The notes under the pieces were generated by a model, which was given only the letters and a program-made list of their open reading frames with translations, was not told where the DNA came from and searched no databases. The position numbers were made by a program, and so were the translations under genes. Source: Chloroflexota bacterium (GTDB lineage: Bacteria; Chloroflexota; Limnocylindria; Limnocylindrales; CSP1-4). From it: a stretch of DNA of 11,417 nt. Positions 1 to 4,853 of this stretch are shown here, piece after piece (position 1 is the stretch's first letter; each line of letters starts with the position of its first letter). The stretch is taken from the NCBI GenBank assembly GCA_021801545.1, contig JAJYXX010000091.1:1-11417 (forward strand), in the 5' to 3' direction.

Positions 1-808
1 ACCGACGGCTGAAGCGCTCGATGAAGCGCTGCGCGCGGCCCTTCTGCTCCTGCGCCTCCTCGACGAGGTGGATGATCGCCGAGAGGGTGTTGTCGGCGAA
101 CGCCTTCGTCGCCTCGATCTCGAGCGCCCCCTGGCGGTTGATCGTGCCGGCGAAGACCTTGTCACCCGGACCCTTGTCGACCGGGACGCTCTCACCGGTG
201 ACCGGCGACTCGTCAAGGCTCGAGGCGCCAGCCCGGATGACCCCGTCGGTCGCGAGACCCTCTCCGGGGCGGACGAGAAAGACGTCGCCCGGGACGAGAT
301 CGGTCGCCAGAACGGTCACCTCCGCGCCGCCGCGCAGGACCCGCGCCTCCTTCGGAGCGAGATCGAGCAGGGCCCGGATCGCCGAGCGAGTCCGGGCGAA
401 GGTGAGCGACTCGACGGCCTCGGCCGAGCCGTACAGGAAGACGAGGAAGGCCGCCTCTTCCCAGGCGCCGAGCGCTGCCGCCCCGACCGTCGCGACGGCC
501 ATGAGGACCTCGATCCCGATCTCGCGCTCGTGGATCAGCTCCCCCAGCCCCTCACGGGCCCACCAGTACCCGGCGAACGGCATCGACGCGACGAAGAGGA
601 CGATCGCGGCGCCGGGCGGGAGCGCGCCGGCGAGGTCGCCGAGGATACCGGCGACCAGGAGTAGACCCGAGACGGCCGCACCGATGATCGGCGGGTACTG
701 CCACCAGTGGGAGGGCGCGGCGCGGACGTCGTCGCGGTCGTCGTTCCTTTCCGAGTCCCGGTCCTTGTCCACCCTGACCTCCTCGCGCTCGCGATCAGAC
801 CTCGTCAT
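1..808 (-). CDS. P1B-type heavy-metal-transporting ATPase, N-terminal 269 residues (runs off the window)
   Basis: Integral-membrane ATP-driven cation pump; the likely role is efflux of a soft or borderline divalent metal (Cd/Zn/Pb/Co class). Reading leftward from ATG at 808 I see a charged N-terminus (1-35), hydrophobic segments at about 40-58, 64-83 and 98-127, then the actuator domain with DESPVTGESVPVDK (199-212), whose TGES loop drives dephosphorylation. The stretch IEVLMAVATVGAA...WEEAAFLVFLYGSAEAVE (99-133) resembles the CadA/ZntA group more than copper pumps. There is no N-terminal HMA metal-binding domain. The CPC/SPC membrane motif and the DKTGT phosphorylation site lie beyond the window edge, so the metal cannot be fixed. 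AAGGA six bases before the ATG is a good ribosome site. A dyad 25 bases upstream and the nearby CmtR-like arsR suggest metal-responsive control. Family call is firm; substrate is inferred. Confidence 0.93.
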   Translation of the reverse strand, partial: MTRSDREREEVRVDKDRDSERNDDRDDVRAAPSHWWQYPPIIGAAVSGLLLVAGILGDLAGALPPGAAIVLFVASMPFAGYWWAREGLGELIHEREIGIEVLMAVATVGAAALGAWEEAAFLVFLYGSAEAVESLTFARTRSAIRALLDLAPKEARVLRGGAEVTVLATDLVPGDVFLVRPGEGLATDGVIRAGASSLDESPVTGESVPVDKGPGDKVFAGTINRQGALEIEATKAFADNTLSAIIHLVEEAQEQKGRAQRFIERFSRR

Positions 809-832
809 CGTCCGTCCTTCCCGGGTGCTGGG

Positions 833-856
833 GTTTCAGTTGTCGCTGAAACGATA
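833..856 (-). promoter_or_regulatory. Operator-like dyad, site 1, with -10-like box, upstream of the P1B ATPase
   Basis: GTTTCAGTTGTCGCTGAAAC at 833-852 is a perfect 7-bp inverted repeat with a 6-bp spacer (core TTTCA-N8-TGAAA at 834-851). Read toward the ATPase, a -10-like TATCGT (plus-strand 851-856) overlaps its edge, so a bound repressor would cover the transcription start. It ends 25 bases before the ATPase start codon. The dyad is seen directly; assignment to the ArsR protein at 1478-1897 is inference from position and from the other two copies. Confidence 0.6.
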
Positions 857-926
857 CCCGATCGCAACGCCTCCCCCCGCGGGCCAGATGGACCGGGGTG
901 ACCCCGCCGGGCCGCGGAGGTGACAT

Positions 927-946
927 GTTTCACATGCCAATGAAAT
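927..946. promoter_or_regulatory. Operator-like dyad, site 2, in the divergent ATPase / small membrane protein region
   Basis: TTTCA at 928-932 and TGAAA at 941-945 are separated by exactly 8 bases, the same geometry as the dyad at 834-851, with unrelated spacer sequence. It is about 120 bases from the ATPase start and 135 bases from the gene at 1081, so it could serve either direction. I see no convincing -35/-10 pair beside it. Confidence 0.5.
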
Positions 947-1080
947 GTACGCTGGCGTAGCGTTCCTGTCGGCACGGACGCGACCCGGGCCCCCCAAATC
1001 GGCTCAGGCGTCCTCGGGTCTCCGTCTCGCGCTCGGCGCCCGGGCCGTGTCCGGGTCGGCATCCGGATCGGAGGTACATC

Positions 1081-1374
1081 ATGGATACGGTCGGGATCAT
1101 CGTCCTCGTCGTTGGCGCGCTCGTCGTCGGGTGGGGGTACCGTTATGTCGGTGAGACGCGCGAGGGATACGGTTGGCTCATCACGGCGATCGGTGCCGGG
1201 ATCGGCGGCTTCGTCGGCAGCGAGTCGCTCGGCGCCACGAGCACGTGGGGCCCGGAGGCCGGGGGTCTCTTCCTGCTGCCGGCGCTGATTGGTGCCGTCC
1301 TCGTCGGCGGCATCGTCGAGTGGGTCGTGCGCACCGCGTCGCCGACCGACCAGACACGTCGCATTGCGCACTGA
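1081..1374 (+). CDS. Small three-helix membrane protein, possibly GlsB/YeaQ (transglycosylase-associated)-like
   Basis: 97 residues with three hydrophobic stretches at about 2-19, 31-49 and 61-85, and a short charged tail (RTASPTDQTRRIAH). The second helix is glycine-rich (AIGAGIGGFVGS), which resembles the small GlsB/YeaQ/YmgE membrane family, though the match is by pattern only. GGAGG seven bases before the ATG supports the start. It is divergent from the metal ATPase, with two TTTCA-N8-TGAAA dyads in between, and lies 103 bases ahead of arsR on the same strand, so the pair may be co-transcribed. Function unknown; a role in metal or envelope stress is only inferred from neighbours. Confidence 0.72.
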   Translation: MDTVGIIVLVVGALVVGWGYRYVGETREGYGWLITAIGAGIGGFVGSESLGATSTWGPEAGGLFLLPALIGAVLVGGIVEWVVRTASPTDQTRRIAH

Positions 1375-1437
1375 GACCGCCCCGCGGAGGCCTCCGTCGT
1401 GCGTGCGCCGGATCTCCAGCCGCGCTGACTCCACACC

Positions 1438-1472
1438 CGGCCCCGGCCGCTCCCCCTTCGCAGCCGGGGCCG
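1438..1472 (+). promoter_or_regulatory. GC-rich stem-loop just upstream of the arsR start codon
   Basis: CGGCCCCGGC (1438-1447) and GCCGGGGCCG (1463-1472) form a perfect 10-bp stem with a 15-base loop, ending five bases before the arsR ATG at 1478. No T-run follows, so it is not a classical terminator for the preceding gene. Its 3' arm occupies the place of the ribosome site, and no other Shine-Dalgarno is visible, so it might limit translation of the repressor. The pairing is seen; the role is inferred. Confidence 0.45.
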
Positions 1473-1477
1473 CTACC

Positions 1478-1897
1478 ATGAGTGTGATGAGCGAACCGAT
1501 CCGCCTCCTGGACCGCCCGAGCGAGCGATCAGCCGAGCCGTTCGCCGTTGAGACGAAGCTGTTTCGCGGCCTTGCCGACCCCGCGCGGCTGGGGATCCTC
1601 CTCGAACTCCGTGGGGCTCCGCAGAGCGCTGGACAGCTCGCCTCGCGCCTCGGCCTGAGCCCGTCAAACGCCTCGAACCACCTTCTCTGTCTCCTCGAGT
1701 GCGGGCTCGTCCAGGTCGAGTCGATCGGGCGCCACAACGTCTACCGGCTCGCCGACCCCGCGGTGGAGCGCCTCCTCGACGCGAGTGCCCGGCTCCTCAC
1801 GGAGGTCGCCCCGGCGATCGAGGCGTGCCTCAACTACGGCCCGCCGTCCCGCCGGGCGCTGCGCCCCGTTCGTCGCCCCGCATCTCCCGAAGGCTGA
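1478..1897 (+). CDS. ArsR/SmtB-family metal-sensing repressor, CmtR-like (Cd/Pb type)
   Basis: A 139-residue winged-helix repressor that would bind its operator without metal and release it when metal binds. The core runs from about residue 27 (KLFRGLADPARLGILLEL) through the recognition region ASRLGLSPSNASNHLLCLLECGLV (55-78) to the wing around GRHNVYRLAD (84-93). Cys71 and Cys75 in the recognition helix (C-x3-C after SNASNHL) and Cys117 near the C-terminus (EACLNY) reproduce the arrangement of mycobacterial CmtR, whose Cys57, Cys61 and Cys102 bind Cd/Pb. This differs from the ELCVCDL site of CadC/ArsR. I chose ATG 1478 because the reading frame farther upstream overlaps the membrane protein and is non-native in character; ATG 1487 is an alternative. 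Its neighbours, a P1B ATPase and lspA, and the three shared dyads make them its likely targets. Confidence 0.9.
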   Translation: MSVMSEPIRLLDRPSERSAEPFAVETKLFRGLADPARLGILLELRGAPQSAGQLASRLGLSPSNASNHLLCLLECGLVQVESIGRHNVYRLADPAVERLLDASARLLTEVAPAIEACLNYGPPSRRALRPVRRPASPEG

Positions 1898-1899
1898 AC

Positions 1900-1968
1900 C
1901 CGCCGGGCTCGGGACCGGACGCCGCGGGAGACGCTGCCCCGCCCTACAGCCCGGAGCCGGGCCGGCGG
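1900..1968. terminator. Possible bidirectional terminator between convergent arsR and lspA
   Basis: CCGCCGG (1900-1906) pairs with CCGGCGG (1962-1968), and the adjacent GGGCTCGGG / CCCGGAGCC partly extends the stem. It lies in the 101-base gap between two converging stop codons. The fold is imperfect, has a long loop and lacks a T-run, so the assignment is weak. Confidence 0.3.
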
Positions 1969-1998
1969 AGAGCAGCCGCATCTGATGCCCTGGTTCGG

Positions 1999-2619
1999 TC
2001 AGGGCCGGCTTCGGTCGCGGTCGGGAGGGTCGATCGAGCCCTGCGAGGGCGGATCGGAGCCGACGCTCGCCGGCGTGTCACCGTCCGGTGGCGAGGTCCC
2101 ATACGCCCTGGCCCCTGGAGTGCCACGAACCGCCTGAACGAAGAGGAGGACGACGGCCCCGCTGATCGCGACGTCGGCGATATTGAAGGTCGGCCAGCGG
2201 AGATCGCCGATCCCCAGGTCCACGTAGTCGAGGACCGCCAGTCGCAGAAGTCGCTCCGACAGGTTCGCCACGCCACCGCCAAGGAAGAGCGCGAGGGCGA
2301 GCCAGACGAGCCGGGGGGAGGAGTCGGCGAGCAGTCTGACCACGAGCGCGAGGGCGACGACGCTCAGCACCGGGACGAGGAGACCGGCCTCGCGCAGCAG
2401 ACCGAACGCTGCTCCACTGTTCATCGATGGACGGAGCCGAACGACATCTCCGAGGACGGTCACCGGCGCTCCAACCTGCGACCGGATCCAGCCGTCGACA
2501 AGCGCGTCTGCCGCGACGACGGCGACGACCAGAGCCGCGCTGACGACCAGTCGACCATGCTCTGGGGCGGGACCGTTCCTGCGAAAACGGCCCCGCCCCA
2601 GAGGCGTGACGTGCTCCAA
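1999..2619 (-). CDS. lspA: Lipoprotein signal peptidase II (LspA)
   Basis: Membrane aspartyl protease that cleaves the signal peptide of prolipoproteins before the lipidated cysteine. In 206 residues I see four hydrophobic segments, the AADALVDGWIR region (36-46) in place of the usual LDQxTK, MNSGAAFGLL (66-75), GGGVANLSERL (114-124), LDYVDLGIGD (130-139) and PTFNIADVAI (143-152). The catalytic pair is probably Asp131 and Asp149, 18 residues apart as in the E. coli enzyme. The conserved Asp of GNxxDR is Glu122 here. The tail after about 165 is a long polar Pro/Asp/Ser extension. The start is TTG, supported by GAGGAG ten bases upstream; an ATG nearby is out of frame. It sits beside a P1B ATPase and a CmtR-like repressor; signal peptidase II homologues occur in lead/cadmium operons (PbrC of pbrABC), so this may be the accessory rather than the housekeeping copy. 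Confidence 0.88.
   Translation of the reverse strand: MEHVTPLGRGRFRRNGPAPEHGRLVVSAALVVAVVAADALVDGWIRSQVGAPVTVLGDVVRLRPSMNSGAAFGLLREAGLLVPVLSVVALALVVRLLADSSPRLVWLALALFLGGGVANLSERLLRLAVLDYVDLGIGDLRWPTFNIADVAISGAVVLLFVQAVRGTPGARAYGTSPPDGDTPASVGSDPPSQGSIDPPDRDRSRP
2560..2603 (-). promoter_or_regulatory. Very strong stem-loop inside the 5' coding end of lspA
   Basis: Two 18-base arms (2560-2577 and 2586-2603) pair at 17 of 18 positions around an 8-base loop. The left arm begins CTCTGGGGCGGG and the right arm ends CCCCGCCCCAGAG. It spans codons 6 to 20 of lspA, 16 bases after the TTG start, ahead of the first membrane helix. A fold this strong close to the start could slow initiation, stall early elongation or attenuate transcription. 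Alternatively translation starts downstream and the fold is in the leader. No U-run follows. Confidence 0.5.
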
Positions 2620-2700
2620 TTCGGGTCATCTCCTCATCGGGTGCAGGCCCGGCTGGTCGGCGCGGTCCCACACGGCACGGGGAACGACAAGCTCGAACTC

Positions 2701-2724
2701 ACTTCATAACTTGCTGAAATGATA
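2701..2724 (-). promoter_or_regulatory. Operator-like dyad, site 3, with -10-like box, upstream of lspA
   Basis: CTTCA (2702-2706), 8 bases, TGAAA (2715-2719): the same dyad as the two in the ATPase promoter region, with one end mismatch. Read toward lspA, a -10-like TATCAT (plus-strand 2719-2724) abuts it and the two share TATCRTTTCAGCRA with site 1. It ends 83 bases before the TTG start of lspA. The matching layout at two leftward genes argues for one shared repressor. Confidence 0.55.
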
Positions 2725-3038
2725 GCGCCATGCCGCGCGGCCTGCTTGCTCGGCGGGCCGCAGGCCGGACTGCGCGGCAGCCATCAGCTCGAGGGACGGA
2801 AGGCTGCGCTGGTCATCGTGGCCGTTGGCGACGAGGCAAGGGCTCAGGCCGCGTCCGCATGGAGGTGATCCCCAATTTCACCCAGGACACGATGACCGAG
2901 TTCGCGCGTCACCGACGCTTCGCAGCCACTTACGTCGCGGACGGCCGAGCTGGGAACTGCCTCCACGACCGGCTCGCCCTCCGGGTCGCGGTCGGGCGTG
3001 ATGTGGGCGGCGTCGAGCAGCTCGTGGTGGCGCAAGCG
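2725..3038. other. Stretch with no convincing gene
   Basis: Open frames exist on both strands here: a minus frame from TTG at 3035 to 2844, and a plus frame from ATG 2862 that runs on rightward. Neither has a usable ribosome site, a recognisable motif or stable codon bias. The first half of the minus frame (HHELLDAAHITPDRDPEGEP) has the GC-rich third positions of the neighbouring genes and then loses them, as expected of decaying coding sequence. I do not call a gene. Confidence 0.4.
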
Positions 3039-3193
3039 TCACTCCGATCCAAACGACTCATCAGCGGCGCGAAGGATTCGCTTCGCCTGTCGTATCGCGG
3101 CCTCGGTCTCCTTCGGCGTCACGATGATCGCCTGGTAGTGGACCTTGTCCTTGACGCTGAGCAGTCGTTGCAGGTCATTCCTGACTCGCGAGC
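3039..3193 (-). pseudogene. C-terminal fragment of a small helical protein, possibly HEPN-like
   Basis: The last ~50 codons before the TGA at 3039 read RVRNDLQRLLSVKDKVHYQ followed by an amphipathic helix with ETEAAIRQAKRILRAAD. The pattern of a Lys-rich turn, a Tyr, then a regular A/I/L helix resembles the end of HEPN-domain proteins, but the defining R-x4-6-H segment is absent. Codons are native in character. Farther upstream the same frame is open to ATG 3332 but runs antisense to a low-complexity segment and does not look like an N-terminus, so I treat this as a truncated remnant. It could also be a short intact gene of unknown family. Confidence 0.3.
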
Positions 3194-3224
3194 CTTCAGG
3201 CTGTCGATCCTGGGCGCGCTCGTC

Positions 3225-3395
3225 GGACCGGCTCCGGGACCGGCATGGACCTGGCCGGCCGGTGACTACGGTCCCAACGGGATCATGGGGCCGGGCGACA
3301 TGGACCACGACGGGATGATGGGGCCGTACCATCCGGGCGGCCCGGGCGCCATCCCGTTCGCAACGCCCCAGCCCTCGCCGTCTCCCGGCATCTGA
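3225..3395 (+). pseudogene. Gly/Pro/Met/Asp/His-rich C-terminal segment, probable remnant
   Basis: About 56 codons ending in TGA at 3393-3395 read GPAPGPAWTWPAGDYGPNG, then repeated Gly-Met/Asp units with MDHDGMMG, then a Pro/Ser tail ending SPSPSPGI. Such Met/His/Asp-rich tails occur in exported metal-binding proteins, and the codons are GC-rich at third positions. The frame is open upstream to 2730, but that part has no ribosome site or recognisable fold and overlaps the minus-strand remnant. I read it as the surviving 3' end of a lost gene. Low certainty. Confidence 0.28.
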
Positions 3396-3405
3396 TCATC
3401 CTCCC

Positions 3406-3431
3406 GCGCCGCGCACGGGCGCGCGCGGCGC
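3406..3431. terminator. GC-rich hairpin, possible terminator
   Basis: GCGCCGCGC (3406-3414) and GCGCGGCGC (3423-3431) form a perfect 9-bp stem with an 8-base loop, ten bases after the stop at 3395 and before the converging gene that ends at 3543. There is no T-run on either side. The remainder of 3396-3542 shows nothing else. Confidence 0.35.
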
Positions 3432-3542
3432 TCCTCGCTGCGAGAGTCCATCGCTCCCCGACGCGGTGCGCCTGTCGGCTGGAGCAGCTTGGTGGGCGGA
3501 GCGTCGGGTTCTGTGGCCTGTCGGTTCGGAGGCCAAGCGGCG

Positions 3543-4199
3543 TCAGGCAGACTGGCCGGCGGTGCCCTCGGCGGGGCGGCGCCCGCGCCGGCGGAACGGC
3601 GTCATGAAGCGCCAGAAGATGTACGCGCCCGTGAGGCCGTAGCCCACGAGACCGATCGTGACGGCCGGGCCCGCGAGCGCCCCGTTCGTCGAGCTGACGA
3701 GAAACTCCGCCAGGGGAGCCATGAACTCCTGCTCGATCGCCTGGACACCAAGGAAGAGCGGCACGAAGTAGAGCGTCGCGCCGGCCACCAGGAGGAGACT
3801 CAGGCGGCGGTACGCTCGCGCGTCGTCATCCGCGTCCCAGAAGAGCTTGACGACGAGCGCCCAGAAGAAGAGCAGCGAAGCGAGCGGCGCGAAGACCGGG
3901 AACGTGAGGGTGAGGAACAGGCCAGGCAGCAGGAGGATGGTGCCTGCCGCGAACGTCACGAGCATGAGCGCGTCGCGAATGAGGACGTACGAGAGCCACC
4001 AGACGTCCGCCCCGAACCGCAGCGTGAGCCCGCGGAGGACACGCAGGACGTACGGCCGCCCGAAATGGAAGATGAGCGTCAGCGCCCAGAGCGTCGGCAT
4101 GAAGTTCGCCAGCGTGATGACGAGCCACGCCTTGCCCCCGCTCACGAGCGAATCGACGAGCTCGGGGTTCATCTCCATCGGGTTCATCGTCGGGTCCAT
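3543..4199 (-). CDS. Polytopic membrane protein, paralogue of its upstream neighbour; unrecognised family
   Basis: 218 residues with about five or six membrane segments (roughly 24-45, 66-90, 92-120, 133-153, 175-198), a Met/Pro-rich N-terminus (MDPTMNPMEMNPE) and an Arg-rich tail. It aligns without a gap, at a constant offset of 8 residues, to the protein encoded at 4242-4853. Shared residues include His45-x2-Arg48-x-Tyr50, TLRFGAD-x-WWL (59-69), Arg75-Asp76, Lys118, Asp124/Asp126/Arg128, GATLY-x-VP (140-147) and Asn172. The single histidine is conserved in both, which would suit a cofactor ligand or proton path, but that is speculation. ATG 4199 is chosen because AGGA lies just upstream, 42 bases after the preceding stop. 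It is the last gene of the flavoprotein operon. I do not recognise the family. Confidence 0.85.
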   Translation of the reverse strand: MDPTMNPMEMNPELVDSLVSGGKAWLVITLANFMPTLWALTLIFHFGRPYVLRVLRGLTLRFGADVWWLSYVLIRDALMLVTFAAGTILLLPGLFLTLTFPVFAPLASLLFFWALVVKLFWDADDDARAYRRLSLLLVAGATLYFVPLFLGVQAIEQEFMAPLAEFLVSSTNGALAGPAVTIGLVGYGLTGAYIFWRFMTPFRRRGRRPAEGTAGQSA

Positions 4200-4241
4200 C
4201 GTTCCTGACCTTTCCGTGGCGGATTACTGGTCGATGGGCGC

Positions 4242-4853
4242 TCAGGCGTCGGCGGGCCGGCGCGGCGACCCCGCCTCGCGCAGGTTGTAGACGACAGCGG
4301 CCGCGCCGAGCGCACCGACGATCGCCATCGAGACGAACGTGATCGGGATCGCCCAGGCCGTGTTGCGCGACGTGACCATGAACGCGGCAAGGCCGTCGAG
4401 CGGCGCCGGCAGGCCGCCTTCGACGGCGAGAATGAACGGCACGATGTAGAGCGTCGCCCCGAGCGCGAGCAGATACGTCTGCCAGACGAAGTGGCGCTCG
4501 TCCGCGTCGCCGCGGGTGACGAGCTTGAGGACGAGCACCGCGAAGAGCGCCGACGCGGCCAGCGAGCCGGTGAGCGGCAGCGCAACCATCGTCACGACGT
4601 CCAGCAGGAAGAACTGGGAGCTCAGGACGAACCCGACGATCACGAGACCGTCGCGCAGGGCGAGATAGAGCAGCCACCACAGGTCGGCGCCGAGTCGAAG
4701 GGTGAACTTGGCGAGCGTCGTGAGCATGTAGCCCCGCGCCATGTGAAGCGCGACGACGAGCAGCCAGACGACGACGAGCGCGGCCGCGATCGTCCCCTCC
4801 AGGAATATCTCCGCTGCGCGGAAGAAGGCCGGGACGTCCTCGATCGAGATCAT
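4242..4853 (-). CDS. Polytopic membrane protein, translationally coupled to the iron-sulfur flavoprotein; unrecognised family
   Basis: 203 residues, about five membrane segments (roughly 19-38, 57-79, 82-112, 124-145, 165-190). The ATG overlaps the stop of the flavoprotein gene as ATGA, so equal-ratio synthesis and a physical complex are likely. The core matches the paralogue at 3543-4199: His37-x2-Arg40-x-Tyr42, TLRLGADLWWL (51-61), Arg67-Asp68, Lys110, Asp116/Asp118/Arg120, GATLYIVP (132-139) and Asn164. A tryptophan pair and an Arg-Asp pair within a predicted helix are unusual for a simple anchor and point to cofactor binding, quinone binding or ion passage; I cannot say which. No cysteines and no c-heme motif. 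It does not look like NrfD, CybB or a Complex I subunit to me. Confidence 0.87.
   Translation of the reverse strand: MISIEDVPAFFRAAEIFLEGTIAAALVVVWLLVVALHMARGYMLTTLAKFTLRLGADLWWLLYLALRDGLVIVGFVLSSQFFLLDVVTMVALPLTGSLAASALFAVLVLKLVTRGDADERHFVWQTYLLALGATLYIVPFILAVEGGLPAPLDGLAAFMVTSRNTAWAIPITFVSMAIVGALGAAAVVYNLREAGSPRRPADA

Noticed and set aside
21..923. Long plus-strand open frames (21-923, 68-664) over the left end
   Set aside because: They lie antisense to the P1B ATPase, whose TGES actuator motif reads clearly on the minus strand; their products are Arg/Ser/Pro-rich nonsense.
2859..2873. GGATCACCTCC on the minus strand, identical to the 3' end of 16S rRNA
   Set aside because: Only about a dozen bases match and the flanks do not resemble 16S; on the plus strand it is a strong Shine-Dalgarno-like GGAGGTGATC with no start codon at useful distance. 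Treated as chance.
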